Shown: one piece after another, positions 34,006 through 43,248 of the stretch
How positions within the stretch are numbered: position 1 is the stretch's first letter
Layout: each line of letters starts with the position of its first letter
NCBI RefSeq assembly: GCF_022496765.1
Contig: NZ_VANV01000009.1
Location: 62,034-126,033 of the forward strand
Length of the DNA: 64,000 nucleotides
Reading direction: 5' to 3'
From: Acidaminobacter sp. JC074
Lineage (GTDB): Bacteria; Bacillota; Clostridia; Peptostreptococcales; Acidaminobacteraceae
Translations under genes and position numbers: made by a program
The notes under the pieces: model-generated
What the model was told of the DNA's origin: nothing
Database searches by the model: none
What the model saw: only the letters and a program-made list of their open reading frames with translations

Positions 34006-35004
34006 TCAAGACTGGTCGTAATCCACCAATTCTCTATTTTGCTGTTTGATCCTGTCTTTTAGAATTTCATGTTCAAGTTCAGCACCTTTTTTCAAATAAG
34101 TAAAGGCTTTCTTATAATTCTCAAGGGATTCATAAACGTCTGCATATAGCTTGTAGACGATAGATTCATCTCTTTTAGAATGATGTTTAAGGGCAACAAC
34201 CATAGCTTCCTGTAAATGCCTAAATGCATAGTCATATTCTTTTTTAATAAAGTATATTTCACCTATAAAAGCATTAAGTTTAGAAACGTTTTGGTAATCG
34301 CCAAAATCTATAGCCTGCTTAAGGGCTCTGTTGTATATAATAAGTGCTTCATCATACTGCTTTAGCCCCTTGTATGCCCCACCTATGACCATGTTGGCTA
34401 CTGATTTAAACATGTCCTCTTGACTGTCTTCTAAAAACAACAAGGCCTTTTCTGCGCTCTGGAGGGCATCTTCATGATAACCAAGACCTTGATAAGCAAG
34501 TCCTAAAGTCACATAAGGTACAAACATTCTATGAATTTTTTCCTCACTCATAAAGTCTACAACATGCTGGCATATCTTGATGGCCATTGTATAGTCTTCT
34601 AAATAGATATAAGTTTCAGCTATGTTGTTCATAAGCTTGCTATAGTATTTTTTATCATAGTCGTAAGACAAGTCTTTTGATTTATAAAGATACTTTAAAG
34701 ATTCACCAAAATTCCCCATCATACCAGCAATGGTTCCTAAAGAAAAATAGGCTCTTGAAATCCCTTGCTTGTCTTCAATTTTTTCAAATAATTTTAAGGC
34801 ATCATCAAATAGGTCTATGGCTTTATAACGTTGACCTTCTTTTAAAGCATAAGATCCTAGTCTTAACAAAGACCAAGCCTCCCCCTTCTTATAGCCCTCT
34901 GCCTTAGAAAGCTCATAAGCTTCATCTAAAGCTTCTTTACCTTTAACAGAATCCGTATAAATTTTCTGTCTTGCAATTTCAAGTAATCCATCTACTTTTT
35001 CCAT
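34006..35004 (-). CDS. tetratricopeptide-repeat protein
   Basis: Soluble protein of about 332 residues built almost entirely of 7-8 TPR units with the A/G/Y/A/P pattern (EDKQGISRAYFSLGTIAGMMG, YHEDALQSAEKALLF, YDEALIIYNRALKQA, YDYAFRHLQEAM, YKKAFTYLKKGAEL). There is no HTH, kinase or membrane segment. Such proteins act as protein-interaction scaffolds; some Firmicutes relatives bind peptides or regulators (Rap-like), but no catalytic acid patch was seen. ATG 35004 is preceded by GGAGGCGCTT. It is a single gene with its own terminator. Confidence 0.88.
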   Translation of the reverse strand: MEKVDGLLEIARQKIYTDSVKGKEALDEAYELSKAEGYKKGEAWSLLRLGSYALKEGQRYKAIDLFDDALKLFEKIEDKQGISRAYFSLGTIAGMMGNFGESLKYLYKSKDLSYDYDKKYYSKLMNNIAETYIYLEDYTMAIKICQHVVDFMSEEKIHRMFVPYVTLGLAYQGLGYHEDALQSAEKALLFLEDSQEDMFKSVANMVIGGAYKGLKQYDEALIIYNRALKQAIDFGDYQNVSKLNAFIGEIYFIKKEYDYAFRHLQEAMVVALKHHSKRDESIVYKLYADVYESLENYKKAFTYLKKGAELEHEILKDRIKQQNRELVDYDQS

Positions 35005-35085
35005 AAGCGCCTCCACTATTTTTATACCCTATATAGGAGACTTCACTCATTGTATTTGAATTTTGTAATACCATAGAATACAAAA

Positions 35086-35103
35086 GAAGGACCAAGGTCC
35101 TTC
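35086..35103 (-). terminator. terminator of the B3/B4 gene
   Basis: Stem GAAGGACC / GGTCCTTC with a two-base loop, then TTTT on the minus strand. Confidence 0.85.
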
Positions 35104-35104
35104 A

Positions 35105-35749
35105 CTAAATGATTTCAGTATGAACATTTTCTGCATATGCATAAGCCGCTAAATAGCTTTTCATATCCTTTAAAGCATCTTCTAATCCCTCACCAGTCCC
35201 AAATGCATGTATGACCATTAAGACTCTTTTGGTATCTTCAGTGACCATGGTTCGAAGTGAATCAGATGTTGCAGACCCAAAAGGTCCCAAATCATCTTTT
35301 AAAACCGGCAGGTTCTTGATATTTAAAATACCTCTTCCTATGCCTTCATAAACTTCATCAGCCCCTACTCCATAAAGTATATGACCCTCAACTTTATCTA
35401 AATCATAAGCACCAACACTCCAAAGTGTTTTTAAAGAAATGATGTTGTTGATATCTACAACATTGTTGACATGGTACATGCCCTTGTCTTTAATCAAACG
35501 CCTAAATAAAGAGTCTGATGAAATCCTATATCTAGATGGATCTTTACCCAGCTTTTTATAGATGTCCCTAGAAGCTTCTAAACTTTCATTTCTGTAGTTT
35601 TCAAGTGTAAAGGCTTTAACTCTTTGAACTTGTTCATCTAATAAGGCCAAAATATTATCACATGACGGCTTCACTTGAACATCTGCCGTTAAAATACCTA
35701 GCTTTACAGGCAGACCAGTTTCTATTATTTTTTCAGTAATCTTTATCAT
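35105..35749 (-). CDS. B3/B4 tRNA-binding-like domain protein
   Basis: A stand-alone B3/B4 domain protein of about 214 residues, related to the editing domain of phenylalanyl-tRNA synthetase beta chain. Family segments are YKKLGKDPSRYRISSDSLFRRLIKDKGMYHVNNVVDINNIISL in pieces, GAYDLDKVEG and GPFGSATSDSLRTMV. Stand-alone copies are thought to hydrolyse mischarged tRNA or D-aminoacyl-tRNA, but the role is unproven. Two ATGs in tandem follow AAGGAG; 35749 has better spacing than 35752. It is divergent from bioB. Confidence 0.85.
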   Translation of the reverse strand: MIKITEKIIETGLPVKLGILTADVQVKPSCDNILALLDEQVQRVKAFTLENYRNESLEASRDIYKKLGKDPSRYRISSDSLFRRLIKDKGMYHVNNVVDINNIISLKTLWSVGAYDLDKVEGHILYGVGADEVYEGIGRGILNIKNLPVLKDDLGPFGSATSDSLRTMVTEDTKRVLMVIHAFGTGEGLEDALKDMKSYLAAYAYAENVHTEII

Positions 35750-35802
35750 CATAATCTCCTTCAACTCATCATAACACACCTTATGAAACATGAGAATAAT
35801 TT

Positions 35803-35836
35803 TATTGTCAACTCTTTATAATACCAGTTGACAATA
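35803..35836 (+). promoter_or_regulatory. BirA-type biotin operator over the bioB promoter
   Basis: Inverted repeat TATTGTCAAC (35803-35812) and GTTGACAATA (35827-35836), separated by 14 bases. The layout fits the Gram-positive BirA operator TTGTnAAC-N14-GTTnACAA. A TATAAT (35817-35822) lies between the arms, so bound BirA would block the promoter. Confidence 0.8.
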
Positions 35837-35871
35837 CCACTTAAATAACCTATTCTTATGTGGGAGGCATT

Positions 35872-36771
35872 ATGAAAAAAGCAATCTTAAAATTATTTGA
35901 TTTACCTTTAGATACTCTTATGTCACAAGCAGATGACTTAAGAAGAAAATACTATAAAAATCACTTCGACTTATGTTCCATCAACAATATAAAAAGTGGC
36001 AAATGCAGTGAAGACTGTAGCTTCTGTTCACAGTCTATTCACTTTAAAACTGATAGCCCGGCTTACGATCTAATCGACCAGGTCAAGGCATTTACAGAAG
36101 CCAAATCTTTATCTGACCAAGGTGTACATAAACATTCATTGGTTTCTAGCGGTCGACACTTAGATGAATTGGATCTAGAAAACTTACTGCCAATTTACAA
36201 AACATTAGATCAAACACCACTGAGCCTTTGTGCATCACATGGTTTGATTACAGAAGAACAAGCACTTAAACTGAAGGCCATCGGCGTTAAAAGATACCAC
36301 CATAATCTAGAGTCATCTGAGTCTTATTATCCTGAGATTTGTACAACTCATACCTACCAAGATAGAATTGACACCATTAAGGTCTGTCAAAAGGTTGGTC
36401 TTGAGGTTTGCTCAGGTGGTATATGGGGACTTGGTGAGTCTAGACAAGATAGAATCGACATGCTCTTAACACTTAAAGAACTAGACGTTGACTCTGTACC
36501 CATCAATATACTCTGTCCAATTAAAGGTACACCACTTGAGGACATGGCACCTCTTGATCCTGAAGAAATTATGAAGACCCTTTGCATCTACAGAATTGTC
36601 CTAAAAGACAAGGAAGTCAGACTGGCTGGCGGCCGTGTTAAACTAGAAAATCTAGAACAGGTATACAAGTGCGGTGTCAACGGCATCTTAACAGGTGACT
36701 ATTTAACCACAACAGGATTTAGCGTAAAAAAAGACATTGAACTATTAGTAGAACTAGGATACACAGTTTAA
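35872..36771 (+). CDS. bioB: biotin synthase
   Basis: Radical-SAM enzyme that inserts sulfur into dethiobiotin. Of about 299 residues, C45, C49 and C52 form the CxxxCxxC motif (KCSEDCSFCSQS). Other marks are the YHHNLESS and EVCSGGIWGLGESRQDRIDML segments, IKGTPLED and a final GDYLTTTG. It is shorter than many BioB proteins (about 320-345), mainly at the C-terminus. The ATG follows GGGAGG; an in-frame GTG at 35860 is upstream of that RBS. No other biotin gene is nearby, so dethiobiotin may be imported or made elsewhere. A BirA-type operator covers the promoter. Confidence 0.92.
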   Translation: MKKAILKLFDLPLDTLMSQADDLRRKYYKNHFDLCSINNIKSGKCSEDCSFCSQSIHFKTDSPAYDLIDQVKAFTEAKSLSDQGVHKHSLVSSGRHLDELDLENLLPIYKTLDQTPLSLCASHGLITEEQALKLKAIGVKRYHHNLESSESYYPEICTTHTYQDRIDTIKVCQKVGLEVCSGGIWGLGESRQDRIDMLLTLKELDVDSVPINILCPIKGTPLEDMAPLDPEEIMKTLCIYRIVLKDKEVRLAGGRVKLENLEQVYKCGVNGILTGDYLTTTGFSVKKDIELLVELGYTV

Positions 36772-36791
36772 GCCACTTCATTGAAGTGGCT
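36771..36791. terminator. bidirectional terminator between bioB and the GNAT gene
   Basis: Stem AGCCACTTC / GAAGTGGCT around ATT; serves both convergent genes. Confidence 0.85.
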
Positions 36792-37506
36792 TTATCAATT
36801 CTAGGAACTTCTTTTCCGTAAGGATCTCGTTGGTTACCAGTTGACCATCCAGATAAAGTGTATAGGTTGTAAATGGACATGGCGCTTCTTTGGCCTTTTG
36901 TACAGAGTCTAAATGGATAATTTGAAGTGGAAAGCCTTTAGATTTGGCAGCTTTTTTAACAATGTCTACATATTTTTCAGTGTAGGGACACTGGTGGCTG
37001 TAGTAAAGCTTATTCCCTTCAACTAGACCCACATGGTCCATAAAAGTCGGTTTATCAGATTTATTAAGCGGTAAATACAAAAGTTCATAATCAAGGACAG
37101 TATCAGCTACTTCAAAACCCTGTTTCTTGAGAAAGATTGGATCTGATAAAAATGTCTTTTTCTTATGAGATGACAAGACAAGCAGACCATCTTTTTTCAT
37201 GACTTTTGCGTCTTCTATGGCCTGGTCTAAAAGCATCTTGCCATAACCCTGTTTTTGATATCTTCCAGATACCCAGAAACAATTGATGTAAAGATAGTTA
37301 TCCGCCTTAACTGGTGCAAAGGCATATTCAGCCGGTATATACTCCATAAACACCTTGCCTCTAACATCTAGTTTTCTAAATACCAAGCCATTTGAAAACT
37401 GTTTTTTCATCCATTCTTTTTTTAATACAATTCCTTCATCTTTTGATGACAAAGAACAACAAATATGTTCACTCTCAATATTCAATTCATCTACAATTTT
37501 AAACAT
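36778..37506 (-). CDS. GNAT acetyltransferase with YoaP-like C-terminal domain
   Basis: Two-domain protein of about 242 residues. The N-terminal GNAT fold (about 1-150) has NCFWVSGRYQKQGYGKMLLDQAIEDA as the acetyl-CoA binding region. The C-terminal YoaP-like, thioredoxin-like domain (about 160-242) has YYSHQCPYTEKYVDIVKKAA with a Cys-Pro motif and APCPFTTYTLYLDGQLV. The acceptor is unknown. ATG 37506 follows GGGAGGTGCTT; upstream in-frame residues lack an RBS. It converges on bioB and is divergent from a 48-residue membrane protein gene. Confidence 0.85.
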   Translation of the reverse strand: MFKIVDELNIESEHICCSLSSKDEGIVLKKEWMKKQFSNGLVFRKLDVRGKVFMEYIPAEYAFAPVKADNYLYINCFWVSGRYQKQGYGKMLLDQAIEDAKVMKKDGLLVLSSHKKKTFLSDPIFLKKQGFEVADTVLDYELLYLPLNKSDKPTFMDHVGLVEGNKLYYSHQCPYTEKYVDIVKKAAKSKGFPLQIIHLDSVQKAKEAPCPFTTYTLYLDGQLVTNEILTEKKFLELIKPLQ

Positions 37507-37656
37507 AAGCACCTCCCTTAACTTAAGTATACACCACCAATTACGACATGGGTATGTCATAGATCCGTCACTTTTAAGCACTAAATAATCATTTTACTGT
37601 TATTAGCAATAATTTCTCATTTTATAGGATACAATATAAATATAAGGAGGATATTT

Positions 37657-37803
37657 ATGGGATTTTTCAACATTAAAGGTGATGAACCTACAGGTAATGA
37701 ACCACTGAACATAAGAAAGGATCCAAGTGATTCAAAGTTTAATCTTATAGCAGGGATTGTAATTGTAGTGGTATTTGTAATTGCCTTCTTATTCTTTGCA
37801 TAG
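37657..37803 (+). CDS. 48-residue single-pass membrane protein
   Basis: A short gene with a strong RBS (AAGGAGGATATTT) and its own terminator. The product has a polar N-terminal 27 residues (MGFFNIKGDEPTGNEPLNIR ... DSKF) and one hydrophobic C-terminal helix (about 29-48, LIAGIVIVVVFVIAFLFFA), so it is tail-anchored. A -10-like TATAAA lies about 15 bases before the RBS. No family is recognised. Codon pattern, RBS and terminator support a real gene. Confidence 0.75.
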   Translation: MGFFNIKGDEPTGNEPLNIRKDPSDSKFNLIAGIVIVVVFVIAFLFFA

Positions 37804-37804
37804 A

Positions 37805-37832
37805 AAAAACCGTTTCAGCCGAAACGGTTTTT
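37805..37832. terminator. bidirectional terminator between the 48-residue gene and speB
   Basis: Stem AAAACCGTTTC / GAAACGGTTTT with loop AGCC; T runs on both strands. Confidence 0.9.
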
Positions 37833-37835
37833 GTC

Positions 37836-38687
37836 TTATTTTAATACAGCCAAGACAAGCTCTCTTAAAGTCTTACAAGCGACTGCTGTAGACATGCCTG
37901 AATGATCATAATGTGGTGATAATTCTACAATATCTGCACCGACAATATTTAGACTCGACAAAAAGACCAGTGCTTTTATAAGCTCCTTATAGGTGATGCC
38001 ACCCGGTTCTGGAGTCCCTGTCCCTGGAAATATTGAAGGATCAAGTACATCTAGATCGATCGTCACATAAACTGGTGTATCTCCTAAGATGTCTTTAAGT
38101 TTTTTTATAGACTCTAGAGAAAAAGGATTAAAATCCGTATGTTCTTTTGCCCATTCAAACTCACTTTTTTCACCTGATCGAATACCGTATTGATGGATCT
38201 TTCCTGGTGATACAAAATCAGCCACACGTCTAATAACTGTTGCGTGAGAAAACTTTTGTCCCATATAATCTTGTCTTACATCTGCATGAGCATCCAAATG
38301 AATGATATGCATATCAGGGTATTTTTTAAAGACACTCTTAACGACAGGCAGTGTCACTAAGTGCTCTCCACCGATCATCACTGGTTTTTTATGGTCTTTA
38401 ACCAGTCCATCCGTATATGTTTCAATGATACTTAAAACTGTCTGTACTTCACCTAAAGGAAAGAACATATCCCCTGCATCATGAATAGAATGGTCTTCTA
38501 AATCCATATCCAAATAGGGGCTGTAAGTTTCTATACCTTCCGATTCATTTCTTACATGCATAGGACCAAATCTTGTACCAGGTCTGTATGATGTTGTGCC
38601 ATCAAAAGGAATGCCAAAAACAACTACTTCAGATTGTTCATAGGCATGATCCATAGCCATAAAAGGTCTGCCCTTATCGATATTCAT
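37836..38687 (-). CDS. speB: agmatinase
   Basis: Manganese ureohydrolase that splits agmatine into putrescine and urea, about 283 residues. Metal-binding motifs are GGEHLVT, HLDAHADVRQDY and TIDLDVLDPSIFPGTGTPEPGG, all complete. ATG 38687 lies two bases after the speE stop and follows GAGG with a 6-base spacer. It is the last gene of the polyamine operon and gives putrescine for SpeE. Together with SpeA it makes a complete arginine-to-spermidine route. Confidence 0.94.
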   Translation of the reverse strand: MNIDKGRPFMAMDHAYEQSEVVVFGIPFDGTTSYRPGTRFGPMHVRNESEGIETYSPYLDMDLEDHSIHDAGDMFFPLGEVQTVLSIIETYTDGLVKDHKKPVMIGGEHLVTLPVVKSVFKKYPDMHIIHLDAHADVRQDYMGQKFSHATVIRRVADFVSPGKIHQYGIRSGEKSEFEWAKEHTDFNPFSLESIKKLKDILGDTPVYVTIDLDVLDPSIFPGTGTPEPGGITYKELIKALVFLSSLNIVGADIVELSPHYDHSGMSTAVACKTLRELVLAVLK

Positions 38688-38688
38688 T

Positions 38689-39537
38689 TTAAACCTCATC
38701 TAACATATCTTGTGCAAATGTTGGTAACATAAAGCATCCGATATGAATATTTGTATTATAGTACTTAGTCTTTAAACCTAACTTATTCCAAGCATCTAAA
38801 TCAGCGTCCTTTAAAGGATCATACTTCTTAGATGCAAAACCAAATAGCCAGTGGCCTGATGGATAAGTCGGCATATGGAATTGATATACCTTTGAAACTG
38901 GGAATAGTTTCTTTATTTTTGAATGAGAACGCTTCATTTCTTTAGCATCTCTATCATAATATGGACTCTCATGCTGGTTGACCAAAATACCTTCATCTGT
39001 TAAGGCTCTAAAACAGTTGTCATAGAAAGCCTTTGAAAACAAACCTTCTCCAGGTCCAATCGGGTCTGTAGAATCAACTAAAATCAAGTCATAAGCTTTT
39101 TCTAATCCATCTACAAATGCCACACCATCTTCAAAGTATAGGTTTACTCTTTCATCTTCTAACTTAGAAGCTGTAATTGGCAAATACTTTTGAGACAGTC
39201 TTACAACTCTTTCGTCTATTTCTACCATATCGATTTTTTCGATTGATGCATATCTAGTTAACTCTCTAACGGTACCACCGTCACCACCACCAATTACTAA
39301 AACCTTTTTAATATTAGGGTTGGTTGCCATTGGTACATGTACAATCATGTCGTGGTAGGCAAACTCATCTTTTTCATTTACCATCATTAAACCATCCAAT
39401 GTAAAAAACTTACCGAACTCATAAGAGTCAAAAAAGTCTATACTCTGGAATTCACTTTGCTCACTATGAAGCTGTTCTTTAACTTTTATAGAAAATCTTA
39501 CATCATCAGTATGTTCTTCTGTATACCATAATTCCAT
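38689..39537 (-). CDS. speE: spermidine synthase
   Basis: Aminopropyltransferase joining putrescine and decarboxylated SAM to spermidine, 282 residues. Signatures are QSEFQSIDFFDSYEFGKFFTLDG, VLVIGGGDGGTVRELTRY (SAM-like binding), VEIDERVV and DLILVDSTDPIGPGEGLF with catalytic Asp. RBS is GGAGG before ATG. It lies directly between speA and speB in the operon. Confidence 0.95.
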   Translation of the reverse strand: MELWYTEEHTDDVRFSIKVKEQLHSEQSEFQSIDFFDSYEFGKFFTLDGLMMVNEKDEFAYHDMIVHVPMATNPNIKKVLVIGGGDGGTVRELTRYASIEKIDMVEIDERVVRLSQKYLPITASKLEDERVNLYFEDGVAFVDGLEKAYDLILVDSTDPIGPGEGLFSKAFYDNCFRALTDEGILVNQHESPYYDRDAKEMKRSHSKIKKLFPVSKVYQFHMPTYPSGHWLFGFASKKYDPLKDADLDAWNKLGLKTKYYNTNIHIGCFMLPTFAQDMLDEV

Positions 39538-39538
39538 T

Positions 39539-41008
39539 TTAGTCCTCCTTTATACAATAAATATAATCACCATTGGTATCCTCTAATCCAGAGAGTGTAC
39601 CATTTTCTTTTTTTAACAGTTGAATATAGTCTACAATTTCTTTTGTGATATGTTCACCCGGTGCTAAAATCGGGATCCCAGGTGGATAAATCATGACAAA
39701 CTCACCAGAAATTCTCCCAACGGAACATGACAAGTCGAGTCTTTCTTTTTCAGAATAAAAAGCCTGTCTCGGTGAAAGTTTAACACCGGTAGCACTAAAA
39801 TGCTTAAAGTCTAGTTCCAACTTATCTTTCCTGTAATTGTTACTGATAGCATAGAGTGCCGAAACCAGTTGGTTGACTTCCTTGTCTGAATCACCTATGC
39901 TCAGGATGGCTAAGATATTATGTGCATCTCCCATCTCGATCTGAATATTATAGTCATCTCTAAGGATTTCATACACATTTAAACCAGTTAATCCAATCCC
40001 TGTTACATTGATGCCTAGTTTGGTCTTATCAAAACCATAACAGCCTTTTTTAGAAAAACTATCCTGATCAAAAGCAGTCAAGCCATCTATACGATTAATC
40101 TTTTCTCTAGCTGACTCAGCAAGAGCAATGACTTTATCAAATTTATCTTTACCTTCATCGACCAAATACTTACGAGTCAAATCAAGGCTGGTCATCAAAA
40201 TATAAGATGCACTTGTTGTTTGAGTTAAGTTGATAATGGTCTTTACATGATTTCTTAAGATCCGTCCATTATTCAGTAATAAAACCGAACTTTGAGTTAA
40301 AGAACCACCCGTCTTATGCAGACTAGAAGCCACCATATCTGCTCCTAAGGCAATTGCCGAACATGGAAAATCATCATGAAATGGAAAATGTGCACCATGT
40401 GCTTCATCTACAATGACATGCATGTCATGTTTATGCGTAAGCTCTATAATTGCTTCTAATTCTGAAACGACACCATAATAAGTCGGATTAATAATGAATA
40501 TAGCCTTAGCATGTGGTGCTTCCTTAACAGCTCTTTCTACATCTTTCAGAGAAAGGCCCGTCACCATCCCATAGTCTTCCTCAATATGAGGGTATATATA
40601 ATGAGGGATAGCCCCACTTAAAATCAATGCATTTATAGCAGACTTGTGGACATTTCTCGGCATGATGATGGTATCACCTTCAGATACAGCACTCATGACC
40701 ATAGACTGAACAGCTTGAGAAGTACCGTTGACAATAAAGAAGGCTTCATCAGCACCATAAGCATCTGCCATTAAATCTTCTGCTTCTTTAATAACACTGA
40801 TAGGATTACATATGAAATCTAAGGGTTTCATAGAATTCACATCTGCTGCCATCACTGATTTGCCTAAAAAGTCCCTAAGATAGTCATTGCCTCTTCCTCT
40901 TTTATGGCCAGGCACATCAAAAGGAATCACACGTGAATCAATGTGATCTTGTAAAGCAGCATATAAAGGCAATTTCGAATGGTCTAGCTTATAATCATGT
41001 CTACGCAT
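39539..41008 (-). CDS. speA: arginine decarboxylase (Orn/Lys/Arg decarboxylase fold type III)
   Basis: PLP-dependent decarboxylase of 489 residues, the short Gram-positive form (SpeA/YaaO-like) of aspartate-aminotransferase fold. PLP-binding Lys is in [15 protein letters not shown] (about 228); also [21 protein letters not shown] and [12 protein letters not shown]. Arginine specificity is inferred from the adjacent agmatinase gene; lysine is the main alternative for this family. Its start overlaps the speD stop by 8 bases (ATGCGTAG), indicating coupled translation. Confidence 0.93.
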   Translation of the reverse strand: MRRHDYKLDHSKLPLYAALQDHIDSRVIPFDVPGHKRGRGNDYLRDFLGKSVMAADVNSMKPLDFICNPISVIKEAEDLMADAYGADEAFFIVNGTSQAVQSMVMSAVSEGDTIIMPRNVHKSAINALILSGAIPHYIYPHIEEDYGMVTGLSLKDVERAVKEAPHAKAIFIINPTYYGVVSELEAIIELTHKHDMHVIVDEAHGAHFPFHDDFPCSAIALGADMVASSLHKTGGSLTQSSVLLLNNGRILRNHVKTIINLTQTTSASYILMTSLDLTRKYLVDEGKDKFDKVIALAESAREKINRIDGLTAFDQDSFSKKGCYGFDKTKLGINVTGIGLTGLNVYEILRDDYNIQIEMGDAHNILAILSIGDSDKEVNQLVSALYAISNNYRKDKLELDFKHFSATGVKLSPRQAFYSEKERLDLSCSVGRISGEFVMIYPPGIPILAPGEHITKEIVDYIQLLKKENGTLSGLEDTNGDYIYCIKED

Positions 41009-41798
41009 AGTTTTTACCGTAATAGATTTCTTCCATTTCAGTTCTAAGTTTCTTTCTAATTTCTAAGCGTTCTTCTTCGCTTAAGTTTATTTTTTCTGTT
41101 GAGAATAAATAATTATCTAAATCAAATTCTTTCAAAAGCATTTTTGTATGGAATATCTTTTCCTGATACACATTGGTATCAATACAGGAATATGCCGCCA
41201 AAACATCTTCTGGTATATAGTCTTGAATTGAAGTGATCTTGTGATCTATAAAATGTTTGTTGCCATTTAAATCTCTTGTAAAACCCCTCACCCTATAATC
41301 CAAGTTAAGAATGTCAGAATCAAATGAACTTATTAAAAGTTTTAAGGCTTTTAGTGGTGATATTTCGCCACAGGTTGATACATCAATATCAACTCTAAAG
41401 GTAGATATACCATCATCCGGATGACTTTCAGGATAAGTATGTACTGTAATATGACTTTTATCCAGATGGCCTACAACTGAATCCCTAAACTCTAAGATAC
41501 CTTTGTTACACGAGTCATCTAGTTCCTCATCTGTTAAAGGTTCTTCTGAAATTAAGATTGTTACACTGGCCCCTTGAGGTTCATAATCTTGTTTTGCAAT
41601 GTTTAGAATACATGCCCCAATTGTTTCAGTAACTTGACTTAAAATATCTGTCAAACGCTTTGCATTATACTGCTCATCGATATACTCGATATATCTTTTC
41701 TGATCTTCTTTTGTTTTTGTATAACAGATGTCATAAATATTAAAGCTTAAGGTCTTTGTCAGGTTATTGAAACCATATAATTTTAACTTATTGTTCAA
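41001..41798 (-). CDS. speD: S-adenosylmethionine decarboxylase proenzyme
   Basis: Pyruvoyl-dependent enzyme supplying decarboxylated SAM for SpeE; 265 residues, the E. coli-like long class. The self-cleavage site is expected at the Lys-Ser of [15 protein letters not shown] (about 112-126), followed by [23 protein letters not shown] with the catalytic Cys. The start is TTG, 9 bases after GGGAG. It heads the four-gene polyamine operon with a good promoter about 60 bases upstream. Confidence 0.94.
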   Translation of the reverse strand: MNNKLKLYGFNNLTKTLSFNIYDICYTKTKEDQKRYIEYIDEQYNAKRLTDILSQVTETIGACILNIAKQDYEPQGASVTILISEEPLTDEELDDSCNKGILEFRDSVVGHLDKSHITVHTYPESHPDDGISTFRVDIDVSTCGEISPLKALKLLISSFDSDILNLDYRVRGFTRDLNGNKHFIDHKITSIQDYIPEDVLAAYSCIDTNVYQEKIFHTKMLLKEFDLDNYLFSTEKINLSEEERLEIRKKLRTEMEEIYYGKNYA

Positions 41799-41851
41799 TC
41801 ACTTATTCTCCCTTCAAATTAAACAATTTAATACAAATAAATACTAATCAT

Positions 41852-41880
41852 ATTATCATTTCATGGCGGTAAAAAGTCAA
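41852..41880 (-). promoter_or_regulatory. promoter of the spermidine operon
   Basis: On the minus strand TTGACT, 17-base spacer, GATAAT, about 55 bases before speD. Confidence 0.8.
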
Positions 41881-42006
41881 CAAAATTTTACTTCCAGACC
41901 ATAAATATTTATGTTATTTCTACATTAAGAAAATCTACCCACTTTTTCATCATGAAATCATTCAAATTTCAATAGTTTAAGACACAATTATTTTACTATA
42001 AAAATA

Positions 42007-42041
42007 AGAGCAGATCTTTGCTTTTTTACAAAGTCTACTCT
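42007..42041 (-). terminator. possible terminator of the NapH-like gene
   Basis: AGAGTAGACTTTG pairs with CAAAGATCTGCTCT (one G-U, one bulge), followed by a T-rich stretch on the minus strand. The rest of 41881-42089 holds no gene that I can see. Confidence 0.5.
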
Positions 42042-42089
42042 CTATAATATATACTTATTCATCTAAAGAAATTAATCATTACATTTATG

Positions 42090-43124
42090 CTACTTTTTAT
42101 CATTTTCATATATTCTGACAGCCTCTTTAACCGCTTCTTTAATACCCTTTGAACTGTAAGTTGCACCTGATACAATAGCGACTTCTGAAGAATTATTTTC
42201 AATCATTTCTTCTATGACGGACTTAGCACTCTCCATATAATTAGTCGTATCTGTGTGACTTGTTACGACGACATCTAAAATCTCATCCTTATAAAAAACA
42301 ACACTTACATCAACTTGGCCTTTATAACCTTCACCACTGGATTCAACTACTACAACGTCTTCTGGATACTTTGACATATCTACCGCTTCACTAGCAGCAC
42401 TTGTATGATTCATTCTAATTGTTGCAAATGTTAAAATAAGCACCAGAAAAATCTTGATTATTTTTGGTTTAAAATCCGGTTGAAGAGCACCTTTTACAGG
42501 ACATGCGCCAATGCATTCATGGCACCTGATACAGTTTAAATCATTGATTTCTTTTCTTTTCGTAATCTTTATAGCCATGGCACAGTTACGTTCACATTTT
42601 TTACATTTGACGCACTTGTCATTTCTTGTGATTGTGAATAACCTTCCAATTGACAACAACGAATACTGGGCACCATTTATACAGAAAAATCTACAGAAAA
42701 ATCGATCTATAAAGAGGCTCATCAGTGTAAATAAGCATAAAGCTACAAGTGATATTATCTGTATGGACTTAAATGTAATCAAGGTTTGCATTGTAGAAAA
42801 AGGATCTAGTATGGACAACTTTACAACAAGAAATCCTAAACCAGTCAGTGAAACTAAATAGATTAAGTAGCGTGAATACTTTAGGATATCATTTAACTTA
42901 TCAGAAACCTTGATAGGTTTTATTTTAAGAAACGACCTAATCCTAGCCGCTATATCCTGGACAAAGCCAAAAGGACACATCCAGCCACAAAATACTGGCC
43001 CTATTAAAATACTTAAAACCAAAATAACCAACCAAAATCGTGTTAAAGTGCTCATACCTATAGCGATGAAAACTATGAGTGCTGTTAACTGTACCAATGA
43101 CCTTACCTTCGATAACATTTTCAT
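42090..43124 (-). CDS. NapH/RnfB-like membrane 4Fe-4S protein with FMN-binding domain
   Basis: Membrane redox protein, 344 residues. Membrane helices occur at about 12-48, 85-110 and 120-140, with a NapH/CcoG-type FCGWMCPFGFVQD motif. A cytoplasmic 2x[4Fe-4S] ferredoxin domain follows (CVKCKKCERNCA, CIRCHECIGACP, about 172-215). After one more helix comes an extracellular FMN-binding domain (about 255-340) with SGATYSS, the Thr-flavinylation motif of Rnf/Nqr and NosR proteins. It likely moves electrons across the membrane to an external flavin. It is divergent from a MarR-like regulator with paired operators between. The acceptor is unknown. Confidence 0.88.
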   Translation of the reverse strand: MKMLSKVRSLVQLTALIVFIAIGMSTLTRFWLVILVLSILIGPVFCGWMCPFGFVQDIAARIRSFLKIKPIKVSDKLNDILKYSRYLIYLVSLTGLGFLVVKLSILDPFSTMQTLITFKSIQIISLVALCLFTLMSLFIDRFFCRFFCINGAQYSLLSIGRLFTITRNDKCVKCKKCERNCAMAIKITKRKEINDLNCIRCHECIGACPVKGALQPDFKPKIIKIFLVLILTFATIRMNHTSAASEAVDMSKYPEDVVVVESSGEGYKGQVDVSVVFYKDEILDVVVTSHTDTTNYMESAKSVIEEMIENNSSEVAIVSGATYSSKGIKEAVKEAVRIYENDKK

Positions 43125-43139
43125 ATAACCTCCAAGTTA

Positions 43140-43154
43140 TTGTTTCCAGGAAAT
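43140..43154. promoter_or_regulatory. operator copy 1 between the FMN protein and the MarR-like gene
   Basis: TTGTTTCCAGGAAAT, containing the palindrome TTTCC-A-GGAAA; nearly identical to the copy at 43186-43200. Confidence 0.65.
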
Positions 43155-43185
43155 ATTATCACACACCTTTTCTCATTTGTCAATA

Positions 43186-43200
43186 TTGTTTCCAAGAAAC
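43186..43200. promoter_or_regulatory. operator copy 2 between the FMN protein and the MarR-like gene
   Basis: TTGTTTCCAAGAAAC with palindrome GTTTC-CAA-GAAAC. The two copies start 46 bases apart in the same orientation. Confidence 0.65.
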
Positions 43201-43248
43201 TTTATTTACAAAATCATTGGTATATGTTACTCTTATTTGGGAGGCATT

